Below are positions 11,641 through 22,681 of a stretch of DNA of 64,000 nt, in pieces. The stretch covers positions 184,643,654 through 184,707,653 of the forward strand of contig JARDYH010000001.1 in the NCBI GenBank assembly GCA_029215795.1. The letters run 5' to 3'. The translations under genes and the position numbers were made by a program. The DNA comes from Anniella stebbinsi. Taxonomy: Eukaryota; Chordata; Lepidosauria; Squamata; Anniellidae. The notes under the pieces are model-generated. The model was not told the origin of the DNA. It saw only the letters and a program-made list of their open reading frames with translations, and made no database searches. The first letter of the stretch is position 1; the number at the start of each line of letters is the position of its first letter.

Positions 11641-12688
11641 TGCTAACTCTCCAAATACTGTAAATAGCATTCCAGGTTTCATAGCCCCGGGGGAAAGGGG
11701 AGATAGCACCTCTACAATGATTTAAAGAGCTTAATAGCTCATTGAAAGGAATGTGGTTTCAGAGCACAGCATCTCTGACTATTCTTTGTTTTAAACAACA
11801 TAAAATGTTTATTTCTGACACGTGTAATGAAGTTAAAGGACTTATACCAAATAGCTGCCTTACATAAGTCTGGGATTGACAATCCCCTGCCTAAAGATGC
11901 CGATGTCGATGCACTGCGCATCGACTGAGCTCTTACCGGACCAACAAGTTACAAGCCCTTCAACATGTACAATCCACTCCGCAAGTCATTGCAACTCTTG
12001 CGTCTTATGAAACTTGTCCGTTCTAGCCCTGTGTGGAAGCCCAGGTAGGGTGCATCAATACTGAGGCAGCTAACTCACTCGATCTGTGTAGTGTTGATAT
12101 AGCCATCAGAAAAACAACCTTCCAAGAAAATTAATGTGATATCCGAGGGTGCCATTGGTTTCAATGTCAGAGATTGTATTGTCCATATTTTATCCCATAC
12201 CTTTTGTTCTATTGCTATTCCAATATCATTTTCCCATATTGTTTTCAATCCAACATATTTGTATCTATTTCTATAAAATGTGAGTAAAATCTAGAAACGA
12301 ATCCTTGTCTTAACCATATGTTCCAATAATATATATTGAATTTTTGCATATTTCTAGTCATGCTTTGCTTCACAGTAAAAGATTTGTGATAAATTTATTT
12401 GATGAAGGAGCATCTAGTTCATTTGCATTCCCTGAAGCTTTTCTTTAATTTTGTTAAAGTGAGAGGGTTTTTTATTTTCATAAATATCTCTTTCTATAAA
12501 ACCCCTTTTGTTTCCATTTTGCATATTGCTCATTTATATAAGCAAAATTTGAACGGTTGTTGTGATGCCTATAACTTTAAGAGAATCTGCCATTTTTAGC
12601 TCTTACAGGAGGCCCCAGTGGAACTCTTCCCATTTCCCTCCATTTCAGTGCAGGTTTTGGAGCTGAAACAGTTTCACGCAACTTTCAG
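11641..12688. other. Intergenic DNA, nothing recognised
   Basis: I saw no gene or identifiable transposon between the L2-like fragment and the L1 target site. The segment is AT-rich with only chance open frames. The part at 12120-12370 has a pyrimidine-biased, L1-like composition, but I could not align it to the intact L1 by eye. Confidence 0.5.
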
Positions 12689-12703
12689 AGGTTAGTGTTT
12701 TCT
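12689..12703. repeat. L1 target-site duplication, 3' side copy
   Basis: AGGTTAGTGTTTTCT is identical to 18473-18487. It is followed directly by the T-rich stretch that is the complement of the L1 poly(A) tail. Confidence 0.95.
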
Positions 12704-12720
12704 TTTTTTCTTTTTTTTTT

Positions 12721-12826
12721 GAAATAATTTTTATTAATTTCAACATAATAATAACATAAAATACATACATAATCCACGACAATCCCCCCCGTGCGCCCCC
12801 ACACCATGAGACCTTCTCTTAATCTT
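12721..12826 (-). terminator. L1 3' UTR with G-rich tract and AATAAA
   Basis: On the minus strand the 3' UTR contains two G runs (GGGGGCGCACGGGGGGG) at about 12786-12801, then AATAAA at 12730-12735, then the A-rich tail interrupted by single Gs. A G-rich 3' UTR tract is a recurring feature of mammalian L1. Confidence 0.8.
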
Positions 12827-15800
12827 TTATTCTATCCAGAAATTTATCGACTCTTTTGAAGGTGTTTGTCCCTTCCCCAATCTTAATACATATTCCAATA
12901 GGGGACTCCATATTTCCCCAAAATCATTTTTACCGGACATTCCCCTCTTTAATTTCATTTTACAAGTCAGCATATCATTCAAAGCCATATCCCATATTTC
13001 TTTATACCATTCTTCTATTGTATAGCTTCCTTGTCCTTTCCAATTTTTTGCAATCATTAGTCTAACAGGTGTCAGGAGGTTGTTTATCAATTCTCTCTTA
13101 TTTTTGTCCTCTTCCCCTCTATCCCATATTGCTAGTAGAGCAAGCTTCGGGTTTAATTCCACTTTACTTCCAATTATTTCACTTATTTCTTCAAATACCC
13201 TTTTCCAAAATTTTTGTACATATTCACAGCTCCACCACATATGGTAATAAGTTCCAACCTCCTGGCATCCCCTCCAACAATTTTTAGATATTTTTTTGTC
13301 TATCTGGTGAAATCTAACCGGTGTTAGATACCATCTCCACAATACCTTGTAAAAATTCTCCTTAATTCTGATCGATAACAATTTTAACATTCTTGCATTC
13401 CACAACCTCTCCCAGTTGTATTCCTTAATTTCTCCATTCACATCCTCTTCCCAAACCTTTTTTATTGCTTTAAGTGAATTTTGAAACTCCTCCTCTATCA
13501 ATATTTTATATATCTCACTAGTCAACCCTTTCTTAATTTTCTTTTCTTCTTTCCTACCTTTTGACTCTATTAAATCTTCAAATCTAGTATTATTTCTACA
13601 CTTATTATTTTTCAGTTTCCATTCCTGAGTCCATTTCCCTAATTGTATACATTTAAACCATGCTGATTTTTGACCTATCAATAGCTCTTTAATTTGCTCA
13701 TTATCCTTCAAATTTTCCATCCACTTCCTTAACTTAATTATTTCCTTATCTTTCAATCTCGCTTCAATCTCCACTTTTAACACTCTTGGGAAATTCTCCA
13801 CTACTACCACTGGGGCAAGTGGTGAATCTCCTGGTATCAACTTCCCCCTAAATTTCTCCCAGATCTCCACTATATTTACCAACAAAGGGTTGTCCAGTCC
13901 CTTTAATTCTTTCTTTTGAATTTTTTTTAAAAAAATATTTTTCAATTTATAATCTATTTCCCTGGTTTGCGTCTCCAACCACTCCAAATCTTCCTCCCCT
14001 AGAATACCACTTATAACATATCTTAACTGATTAGCTGTATAATAATACTTAATATTTGGAAGTCCTAAACCTCCCTTCTTTTGAGCCTTATACCATAACC
14101 CTTTATTAATCCTAGCTTTCTTATCCCCATTACAATATGCATTAATTATATTTTGCCAACTTTTCAACTCTACATCTGATATTTTAATTGGTAACATTCT
14201 AAACAAAAAATTAATCTTAGGTAAAATCTTCATTTTAATAATTGCTATTCTACCAAACCAAGAATGTTTTAATTTCTTATATACTTCTAATTTCTCCCCT
14301 ACTTGTTTTTTTAAAGCTACCAAATTAAGTTCCTCTAGCCTTTCTAAATCTCTATCAATATTAATCCCTAAGTAACGTACTATATTTTTAAGTCTAAGAC
14401 CCAACTTAACCTTACCTTCTTCCAGCTCTTCCTTATTATAATTAAATAACATCATTTCTGACTTCCCCCAATTTACTTTTAATCCCGTAATTTCTCCAAA
14501 TTCTCTTAAATGCTTCTTAATCACCTCTGCACTCCCTAGGGGATCTTCTACGGTCAATAAAGTATCGTCCGCAAACATATTCATTTTAATCTTCTCTTTT
14601 CTCCCTATCCCCTTCACTTTTTCATCTTCCCTTATTACATTTGCCAAAATTTCTATTACTATTGCGAATAAGATCGGTGAAAGAGGACATCCCTGCCTAG
14701 TTCCTCGGGCTAGTGTAATCTGTTGCGTTAACCCATCATTAACCATTATTTCCGCTTTATTGTTTTTATACAGCTTATCCATCACTCCCATAAAATTGTC
14801 TCCAAACCCAAATGTTTTTAATATTGTTTTAAGTGCTGGCCATTCCACACAATCAAAGGCTTTGAATATGTCCAATGCTAGCAAGCCTGCTTTTAAATTC
14901 CTTTTTTTTATAATACTAATTATATTTAGTACTCTTCCCATTAAATTAGACATTTGCCTACCCAGTATAAATCCACACTGATCTTTTTTAATATATTTAC
15001 AAATAAATGTAGCCATTCTTTTTGCCAATATTGCTGTAAATATCTTTGAATCTTGATTTATTAAGGAAATTGGTCTGTATGATGCGGGATCCGTTAAGTC
15101 CTTACCTGGTTTTGGAATTAATATAATCAGGGAATGATCCCATGATGGCGGAGTCTTCCCCCCCTCTATTATATTATTAAATAGTTTCTTTAATCTTGGT
15201 ATTAAAATTCCTTTAAAAAGCTTATAATACTCCGACCCCAAACCATCCATCCCTGGTGATTTTCCTCCTTTCAGTTTATCAATAACTCCCTCTATCTCTT
15301 TTTCAGTAACTAAACCTTCCATATATTCCCTATCCTGCTTCTGTAATTTTATTTTCCAATTCCTCTCTACATATTCCAATACCTTATCTTGCGGTCCCGA
15401 CCCTGATGTATATAATTCACTATAAAAATCCTTAAATATATTTAATTTATCTTTCATTAAATTACAACTATCCCCTGACTTATCCTTAATTGTCCCTATC
15501 ATATTCTTAGCCTTTTCTAACTGTGTGGATCTGGCCAGCATCTTTGAATTCCTATTGCTATATTCAAAAAAATCTCTTTTTAAATACAACAAATTTTTTT
15601 GTACTTGTTCTAATTCTTCTTTCTCTAGTTCCTTTTTCTTAGCTTGAATTTGGGCAATTAGGCGTTTATCTTTTGTCTCCTTTAACTTATCTTCCAAACT
15701 CCTTACCTCCTCTTCAATCTTTTTATTTTGGGCTTCCTGTTGTTTTTTTAATGTACAACTTTCCCTAATACAAATCCCTCTTACCACAGCTTTCATTGTA

Positions 15801-16663
15801 TCCCACAATATGTCCTGCCGGTTATTCTCTTTTTCATTAATCTCCCATATTTCCTGCAATTCTTTCTTTATCTTCTCCATTATATCTTTTTTATTCAGCA
15901 ACCTTACACCCAATCTCCATCTCTTCGCTTGTCTATAATCTTTTTTGGTTTCCATGTCCATTATCATTAACGCGTGGTCAGTAACCTTGATAACTCCAAT
16001 ATCACAATCTATAATTTTGGGTAACATATTTTTTGATACAAAAATATAATCTATCCTTGAATAGCTCTTGAATCTCTGTGAATAGAAGGTATATTTCCTT
16101 TCTTCCCCTCTTAAAACTCTCCACACATCCATTAATTCTTTCCCTTCCATTAATTTGCTTAACTCTGTCTTCCCCACCCTCTTAGTATCTTTTAGTATGT
16201 TATCCCTATCTTTCCCTATATCTAGTACCATATTAAAGTCACCTGCCATCACAATATGCTTTTTACCCACTTCTCCCAACACGTTAAATACTTCATCAAT
16301 AAAATCCATTTGTTTCCCATTTGGAGCATAGACATTCACCAATACATATTCCTCTTCTCCCAACTTGCAGAACATAATAAGAAACCTCCCGTTTTTATCT
16401 TTCTTTACACTTTGAATAGTTATACCACATGTTTTTGAAATTATTATTGCCACCCCTCTCGATTTCGAAGTTCCATATGCCTTCTCGTAAACGCCCACCT
16501 CCCTCATTCGAAGCTCATTAACTCCATCTTTGGCCCGATGAGTTTCCTGCAAAAAAATTACATCTATTTTTTTGTTCTTTAATAACATTTCAATTCTTTT
16601 TCTTTTTATTACTGTTCCTAGCCCTTTAACATTCAATGTTGCCAATCTAAGTTTATTTTCCAT
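12827..16663 (-). CDS. L1 ORF2 protein: endonuclease and reverse transcriptase, intact
   Basis: This 1,278-residue protein performs target-primed reverse transcription for L1. The APE-type endonuclease domain spans about 1-239, with LNVKG (Asn11), QETH (Glu40), GDFNM (Asp142, Asn144), RIDYIF (Asp205) and TDHAL (Asp229, His230). The reverse transcriptase runs about 500-770: SYRPISL (529-535), LALDIFKAFD (Asp598), RQGCPLSP (656-663) and MFADD (Asp699, Asp700). The C-terminal Cys/His motif CWRGC...H...C uses Cys1129, Cys1133, His1141 and Cys1146. Length and residue spacing match human L1 ORF2p (1,275 aa) closely. Every catalytic residue I can check is present. It lies 209 bp after ORF1 on the same strand. 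Activity is inferred, not shown. Confidence 0.97.
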   Translation of the reverse strand: MENKLRLATLNVKGLGTVIKRKRIEMLLKNKKIDVIFLQETHRAKDGVNELRMREVGVYEKAYGTSKSRGVAIIISKTCGITIQSVKKDKNGRFLIMFCKLGEEEYVLVNVYAPNGKQMDFIDEVFNVLGEVGKKHIVMAGDFNMVLDIGKDRDNILKDTKRVGKTELSKLMEGKELMDVWRVLRGEERKYTFYSQRFKSYSRIDYIFVSKNMLPKIIDCDIGVIKVTDHALMIMDMETKKDYRQAKRWRLGVRLLNKKDIMEKIKKELQEIWEINEKENNRQDILWDTMKAVVRGICIRESCTLKKQQEAQNKKIEEEVRSLEDKLKETKDKRLIAQIQAKKKELEKEELEQVQKNLLYLKRDFFEYSNRNSKMLARSTQLEKAKNMIGTIKDKSGDSCNLMKDKLNIFKDFYSELYTSGSGPQDKVLEYVERNWKIKLQKQDREYMEGLVTEKEIEGVIDKLKGGKSPGMDGLGSEYYKLFKGILIPRLKKLFNNIIEGGKTPPSWDHSLIILIPKPGKDLTDPASYRPISLINQDSKIFTAILAKRMATFICKYIKKDQCGFILGRQMSNLMGRVLNIISIIKKRNLKAGLLALDIFKAFDCVEWPALKTILKTFGFGDNFMGVMDKLYKNNKAEIMVNDGLTQQITLARGTRQGCPLSPILFAIVIEILANVIREDEKVKGIGRKEKIKMNMFADDTLLTVEDPLGSAEVIKKHLREFGEITGLKVNWGKSEMMLFNYNKEELEEGKVKLGLRLKNIVRYLGINIDRDLERLEELNLVALKKQVGEKLEVYKKLKHSWFGRIAIIKMKILPKINFLFRMLPIKISDVELKSWQNIINAYCNGDKKARINKGLWYKAQKKGGLGLPNIKYYYTANQLRYVISGILGEEDLEWLETQTREIDYKLKNIFLKKIQKKELKGLDNPLLVNIVEIWEKFRGKLIPGDSPLAPVVVVENFPRVLKVEIEARLKDKEIIKLRKWMENLKDNEQIKELLIGQKSAWFKCIQLGKWTQEWKLKNNKCRNNTRFEDLIESKGRKEEKKIKKGLTSEIYKILIEEEFQNSLKAIKKVWEEDVNGEIKEYNWERLWNARMLKLLSIRIKENFYKVLWRWYLTPVRFHQIDKKISKNCWRGCQEVGTYYHMWWSCEYVQKFWKRVFEEISEIIGSKVELNPKLALLAIWDRGEEDKNKRELINNLLTPVRLMIAKNWKGQGSYTIEEWYKEIWDMALNDMLTCKMKLKRGMSGKNDFGEIWSPLLEYVLRLGKGQTPSKESINFWIE

Positions 16664-16872
16664 CTCTCACTTTCACACACATCTTTAAGTCGGTCTCCCT
16701 CTGTGTAACACATTCCCTCCCCTCCCTAACCCTCCCCCCCACATTCACCCCCATTTTCACCCCCCTCCTCACCAGCTTCCTGGGCATTGGTCCCAATCTT
16801 CTTAGAACTCTTAGGGGGGGGGGGAACTCGGCCCAACATTCCGGGATAACGTCTACCCTCCCTCCGTATCTT

Positions 16873-17892
16873 CTATTCATTACTCCCTCCTGCCGCGCCT
16901 TCGTCTTGCTTCTCTCCTCCAGCCGATGTGGCATCCATTATGCCCAGCTCCTCCAATAGCTCGATTCCTTGCTCACAAGATGTAATTCTTTGCTGCTTCC
17001 CGTTCCACTTAAATCTCAAGAAAACTGGGTATCCCCAATTATAGGAAATCGATTTCTTCTTCAATGCCCCTGTGCAGATTCTAACGCTCTTCCTCCACTG
17101 CACTGTTTGGGGGCACAAATCCTGGAAGACCTCAATTGGTGTTGCTTGAAGCGTTGGTTGACCTTGACTTCTAACTGCTTGCATTAATTTTTCTTTTTTG
17201 TAATAATTAGCAAATTTCACAATAATGTCTCTTGGGAACTCTCTTGTCTTTCCAAATCCCACTCTATGGGCCCGCTCAATATCTTCCATTCTCCAATCTT
17301 CCTGTGGCGCCAGCTGTTTGACCCATGCCAAGATTAATTCTCTTATACTATTAAGGGTCTCCCCTTGCTGCTCCCCAAAAGATCTTATGCGTATATTTGC
17401 TCTTCGGTCTCTGTCTTCCATCGCGATAAGCCGTAAATCCTGATGCGTTAGCTGTTCCTCTTGTTTCTTATATAGAACCTTTAGTTCTCCAGTTTCTTCC
17501 TGCAAAGCTCCAACTTCTTTCTCCACCTTTTGAAGTCCTGCCAAGAGTTGCTGTTGCGAATCGGTAATCCTTTTAGCCAATCGTTCTTCTTGCTTCAATA
17601 AAGCCTGCTCGATATTTCCATCTTGCTTTAAAATGGCCAGATCCAGCATCTTTTGGATAGTCTGAATCAGCTCATCTGTTGGGTCAGCTTGCCTCCCTGT
17701 GGTTGTTTTAGGAATTGCACCTGGCTTAGTTCCAGTCTTAGCACTGGCATTTCCGGCATGACTAGGGGATTGCTTCTTTGTCTTTTCAGAATCCTTATCT
17801 GACATTTTATCAGTACGGACTAGTCTGTAGCTTCTATCGGACGGACGATCTCCCTTAGGTCGACTCCAAGAAGTTATTTTCTTCTTGCTCAT
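16873..17892 (-). CDS. L1 ORF1 RNA-binding protein, intact
   Basis: This 339-residue protein binds L1 RNA as a coiled-coil trimer and is needed for retrotransposition in mammals. The first 80 residues are basic, polar and probably disordered. A coiled coil covers about 80-160 (heptads through ILKQDGNIEQALLKQEERLA and the LQKVEKEVGALQEE region). An RRM-like domain begins at RRANIRIRSFGEQ, and the C-terminal domain holds RAHRVGFGK, PRDIIVKFANYYKKE and a WGYPVFLRF segment. The order and length match vertebrate L1 ORF1p (338 aa in human). There is no stop or frameshift. The first Met used here follows an in-frame stop; a second Met at about residue 30 is possible. Confidence 0.95.
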   Translation of the reverse strand: MSKKKITSWSRPKGDRPSDRSYRLVRTDKMSDKDSEKTKKQSPSHAGNASAKTGTKPGAIPKTTTGRQADPTDELIQTIQKMLDLAILKQDGNIEQALLKQEERLAKRITDSQQQLLAGLQKVEKEVGALQEETGELKVLYKKQEEQLTHQDLRLIAMEDRDRRANIRIRSFGEQQGETLNSIRELILAWVKQLAPQEDWRMEDIERAHRVGFGKTREFPRDIIVKFANYYKKEKLMQAVRSQGQPTLQATPIEVFQDLCPQTVQWRKSVRICTGALKKKSISYNWGYPVFLRFKWNGKQQRITSCEQGIELLEELGIMDATSAGGEKQDEGAAGGSNE

Positions 17893-18472
17893 AAATCATC
17901 CACTATTCAAGCCTATCCGATAAGCACACAGCCACTTCAAGCCAGGGATCAAAATCTCTTTCCCTCAGTCACTCCCTCTGGCTTCTCTGTCTCCCGAACA
18001 GCCTTTTAATCACTTATAATCTTTTAATTGTTCTTTTAATTGCCACGGCTGAAACGTTTAGTTTCGTTTCTCCTCGGGTAGAGTTAGCCCCTCCTCTCAG
18101 CCACTCAGTTATACAACCAGCAGTCTTTCCACGCTTGAAAGCTTAAAAGTTTTCCAAAGCTTAAAAAGCTCTTTTCTGAAAGTTAGCAATCGTTCTAGCG
18201 TCCATTCAATCAGCCAGCATTGTATATACGTCTTTTATTTACCTTCACCGTACTTCAAGGCTGTCGGTCCGTCACCTCCCTCTGCCAAGCCGGTTATAAA
18301 ATCATAAATCTTCTTCCAGCTGCAGTCTCTTTAGCAAGCTTTCCCCTCTCCTTAGCAGACTTGTATATAACAAATCGCTCTTTTAAGATAGGGAATTTAC
18401 AGTTAATTCACTGCTTCTTTCGGAGGATGAAGGATTTGCAACCTATCCCATGTTTTGCTAGGCCACGCCCCC
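17893..18472 (-). promoter_or_regulatory. L1 5' UTR (probable internal promoter)
   Basis: About 580 bp lie between the L1 5' end and ORF1 on the minus strand. The region begins GGGGGCGTGGCC. L1 5' UTRs carry an internal RNA polymerase II promoter; that role is inferred here from position. Confidence 0.7.
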
Positions 18473-18487
18473 AGGTTAGTGTTTTCT
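18473..18487. repeat. L1 target-site duplication, 5' side copy
   Basis: AGGTTAGTGTTTTCT is identical to 12689-12703 and abuts the L1 5' end, whose complement ends in GGCCACGCCCCC. Confidence 0.95.
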
Positions 18488-18984
18488 CATGTATTGTAGA
18501 AATAAATAAGCCCTGTGGTGAAGGTATTGTGCGTTGCCTACAGAGCAGAGCCTCAGAATGGACTGCAAGCTGAGCAGATCTCCTCCCCTACCCAATATTA
18601 ACCACACCCTTCATCCCAGTAATAGCTATTAGTTCAAGGGACATTACATGGGTGAAAGGCATCAGGGAAATAATTGAGGGTTTCAGCAGTGGGTGGAAAG
18701 ACCTTATTCAAACATTGAGAAACAACAGAGAGATAAATCTTGTATGCAAATTTCTCAAGAGGCCCGGTCTACCTATCTTGGTAGGCATGGTGCCCACCGG
18801 TCATGTCATTGCTCAGTCACCAGATCTACCAGAAATGGTAGACCTGTTCTCCGATGCTTTCAGGACTCTTTAAAATGTGCAAACATACACAAAATGTGCA
18901 GTTCCAGGAAAAATATACAATTCCAAAAGAATATTTCTGCAGTTCAGAATTCAAGTCATACAAAAGTTGTATCGTAAAAATGCA
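18488..18984. other. Intergenic DNA between L1 and CR1
   Basis: No gene is supported. Part of 18640-18960 may be a decayed upstream part of the following CR1, but the reading frame is lost. Confidence 0.45.
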
Positions 18985-19546
18985 GAAAGGGGCAATTGAA
19001 ACAATCAAGGGGCTGGAGCAGCACCCCTATGAGGGAAGGTTACAACAGATAGGATTGTTTAGCTTGGAAAAAAGGAGGCTAAGGGGAGACATGATAGAGG
19101 TGTACAAAATGATGCCTGGTGTGGAGAATGTGGAGGGACATTTTTCTCCCTCTCCCATAATACTAGTACCTGGGGTCATCCCATAAAGCTGGTTGGGGAT
19201 AGATTCAGGACAGACAAAAGGAAGTACTTCTTCACACAGTGCATAGTTAAACTATGGAATTCACTACCACAAGACAGAGTGATGGCTAGCAATTTGGATG
19301 GCTTTAAAAGGGGGTTAGCCAATTTTGGGAGGAGAAGGCTATCAATGGCTACTGGTCCTGATGGCTATGTGTTACCTCCAGTATCAGAGGCAGTATGCCT
19401 ATGTACACTAGTTACTGGGGAACCTGGGCTGTTGCACTCATGTCCTGGTTTTGGATTGGGCAGCTGGTTGGCCACTATGTGAACAGAATGCTGGATTAGA
19501 TGAACCCTTGGTCTGATCCAGCACTGCTTTTCTGATGTTCTTATGA
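18985..19546 (+). mobile_element. CR1 LINE 3' end, subfamily ending TTCTTATG
   Basis: The segment carries the conserved CR1 C-terminal region: CCTATGAGGGAAGGTTACA, TTGTTTAGCTTGGAAAAAAG, GGGGAGACATGATAGAGGTG, then GAACAGAATGCTGGATTAGA and a GATGTTCTTATG end. Its 3' end differs from the ATTCTATGA-tailed copies, so this is a separate subfamily. Confidence 0.82.
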
Positions 19547-21070
19547 AGTTGTAAATCTTATGATAAGGACAGTGATGCCATAAAATATCCAATATAATAT
19601 TCTTAAGGCAGCTATACTGTATTTGTGCATCCGTGTGCTTCAGCTCTTGTTCCTCGATGTGTTCTGTTGGAGTTCATGATGCTTCCAAGGATCTTTTACT
19701 ACTCTGTGTAGGCTTCTAAATAACATGGAATGTGACGCTAAGCAATAAAGCACGCACAAATGGGAAGGTGTGTTGTAGCAGTATATGAATTATTACCACA
19801 AAGTGCTGTGCAGGTTCTCCCTGCCCACCCCAGGAAAGTTCCTGTTGATGCCCATGAATGTTGCACAGTATCAAAACCTGCTGGCAATGGTTCACAATCT
19901 AAATTACTTCAAGCTATTTCCTTTGGCTCTCCACCAAAAACTTCCAGTCACCGTCACCAATATAAAAACTTCCCTAATCCTCTCCACAGAGCCAATTTTT
20001 AAAAATAGACAAAATCTATTTGTTTTTAGTGAGTCCCATCTAGCTCAGTCTCCTAACTTCAAGCAATAGGCCAGCTCACACAACTGCAGGGAAGGTAACA
20101 AGCCACCGGTGGCTTGGTAATGCACTGTGTGTGCCACCTGGATTTGCATCATTACCCTCACCAGTGCAGCTTGTTATACTGTAAGAAGCGAGCCGAGGTG
20201 ACTTGTGGTGTGGTTGGTTACCCACCCCAACAAATCTACAACAGCTCATGGTTCTGGATGGTTTGCGATCCACCTGAACAAGACACCCTCACTGGGTTCA
20301 CATGAAACAAGGTGCTGCAGCAGCAGGTATAATTATACACATCTGGCCAGCACATAACCAGCACACACAGGGTGGTTAAAAAGACACAATGACCCTGTTC
20401 AGACATAATGCTAAACCCTGATGGTTAGGTGTGTTTCACTAACCAGGACAGCTTAGTGTTTCCTGTGGCAGGCGATTTTCCTAACCATGGTGGCTTCAAA
20501 ACCATGGTTTAACCAAGCTGCAGTAGGTTCCTGTGGTTAACTGAGAGCTACTAGAGAGGTCTATGGCAAGAGCAGCTGAAAACAGAGCCGCCACACTGGC
20601 TGTCACACGAGAGCTCCATGGTCAAAACCAGCCTAACAACACATGATGTGGCAGCTGTTACCCAGCTCTGTTGCATCTGTGCCCACCTGTCATATGCAGT
20701 AGGATAATGCAGTGAGTTTGTTAGTGAGCAGAAATATGGACTTCAAAGAGTTCTAAAATGCTGCTAAGAGGCTTGTGTAGCTAGTACAGTGAGCAGGTTT
20801 TAGCTGACAAGAGTAGGCTTCTTTCCCTTGATGGGCCTCTCATAATTATCTCACACTTTTCTCATAGAGTCTTATGGCATCCCGGAGAATGTAAGAGGTA
20901 TTTATTCTTAACAAGGCACTAGAGAGACAATTAGTTTCTCCCCCCACACTGCTTCTTCTGAGAGCGGGGAAGGATGTAGCCTGTCAGCTCCTGAGAAGGA
21001 AGTAGGCATCTAAGGCTTTGGCTCAGTCTCTCCCAAAAGCGGGCCTATGTCGTCCCCCCCCCCCGGAAAA
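19547..21070. other. Intergenic DNA with one DNA-transposon fragment
   Basis: At 20398-20640 a CCCTGTTCAGACATAA start resembles the termini of the small palindrome at 32205-32311, but the matching right end is absent, so this is probably a truncated relative. The rest shows no gene. An 11-base C run is at 21054-21064. Confidence 0.45.
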
Positions 21071-21544
21071 AGTGAAGAACAAGCTGTCAGGGCAGCATTG
21101 CAGTTTGAGATTGATAAACAAATGGTCAAGGAACACCTAATTTCTTTGAACGAATTCAAATCTCCAGGGCCCGACAAACTGCATCCTAGAGTAATAAAGG
21201 AGCTGGCAGAAGAACTCTCAGAACCACTGTGTATTATCTTTGCGAAATCATGGAAGACGGGTGAAGTGCCGGATGACTGGAGGAGGGCTAATGTTGTCCA
21301 AAATTCAAAAAGGACAAAAAGGAGGAACCTAGGAACTACAGACCAGTCAGTCTGACATCCATCCCTGGGAAAATCTTGAAACAGATTATAAAGAAGTCAA
21401 TCTGCAAACACCTTGACAACAATGCAGTGATTACTAGAAGCCAGCATGGATTTGTCAAGAACAAATCCTGTCAGACTAATCTGACCTCATGTTTTGATTG
21501 GGTAACCTCCCTTGTGGACTGTGGGAATGCTGTGGATATAGTAT

Positions 21545-21778
21545 GAGCCTACCTACACACACAGGATAAAACACTTTGAAAATGTTTTGAAAACTGTATA
21601 TGGAGTGTGTCCTGGGCCCCAACAGTTCTCAAAACCGTTATAAACTGTTTTAAACTATTTTAAAGCTGTAGTGTAGATAGGCAGACAGTTTTGAGAACTG
21701 TTGGGGCCCAGGACACACTCCATATACAGCTTTCAAAACGTTTTCAAAGTGTTTTATTCTGCATGTGTAGGTAGGCTC
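21545..21778. mobile_element. Palindromic non-autonomous element (234 bp) nested in CR1
   Basis: The two halves are near-perfect inverted repeats. The left starts GAGCCTACCTACACACACAGG and the right ends CATGTGTAGGTAGGCTC, both containing GGGCCCCAACAGTTCTCA or its complement. TAT flanks both ends, a possible 3-bp duplication. There is no ORF. A half copy lies at 10933-11072 at the equivalent CR1 position. Confidence 0.8.
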
Positions 21779-22681
21779 TATATCTTGACTTAAGCAAAGC
21801 TTTTGACAAAGAGCCCCATGACATTCTGATTAACAAACTAGTGAAAAGTGGGCTCGATGGAACAACTATTAGGTGGATCCACAGTTGGCTACAGAATCGG
21901 ACTCAAAGAATGCTTATCAATGGTACCTTTTCACACTGGAGGGAGGTAACGAGCGGGGTACCGCAGGGCTCAGTCCTGGGCCCAGTGCTCTTCAAAATTT
22001 TTATTAATGATTTGGACGAGGAGGTGCAGGGAATGCTTATCAAATTTGCAGATGACACAAAATTGGGTGGGATTGCTAATACCCTAGAAGACAGAAACAA
22101 ACTCCAAAGTGATCTTGATAGACTGGAGCACTGGGCTGAAAACAACAAAATGAAATTTAATAGGGATAAATGCCAAGTTCTACACCTAGGAAGAAGAAAC
22201 CAATTGCACGGTTACAGGATGGGGGATACTTGGCTAATCAACACGACAAGCGAGAAGGATCCTGGAATTGTTGTAGATCACAAGCTGAATATGAGCCAAA
22301 AGTGTGATGTGGCTGCAAAAAAAGCAAATGCTATTTTTGGCTGCATTAATAGAAGCATAGCTTCCAAATTGCGCAAGGTACTGGTTTCCCCTCTATTCGG
22401 CACTGGTTAGGCCCCATCTTGAGTATTGCATCCAGTTCTGGGCACCACACTTCAAGAAGGATGCAGACAAGCTGGAGCGTGTTCAGAGGAGGGCAACGAG
22501 GATGATTAGGGGTCTGGAAAAAAAGGCCTTTGAGGAGAGATTGAAAGAACTAGGCATGTTTAGCCTGGAGAATAAAAGATTGAGGGGAGACATGATAGCA
22601 CTCTTCAAATACTTGAACGGTTGTCACACAGAGGAGGGCCAGGATCTCTTCTTGATCAACACAGAATGCAGAACACAGAAT

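Larger units (their letters stand above)
12704..18472 (-). mobile_element. Full-length L1 retrotransposon with both ORFs open
   Basis: The 5,769-bp insertion is flanked by a perfect 15-bp target-site duplication, AGGTTAGTGTTTTCT, at 12689-12703 and 18473-18487. Read on the minus strand it has a 5' UTR of about 580 bp starting GGGGGCGTGGCC, then ORF1 (339 aa), a 209-bp spacer, ORF2 (1,278 aa), a short 3' UTR with a G-rich tract, AATAAA and an A-rich tail. Both ORFs run without a stop or frameshift. This is the only complete mobile element in the window and probably its youngest. Confidence 0.96.

Noticed and set aside
21047..21355. Host gene with a 102-codon plus-strand frame
   Set aside because: The protein is CR1 reverse transcriptase (SPGPDKLHPRVIKELAEEL) and belongs to the LINE.
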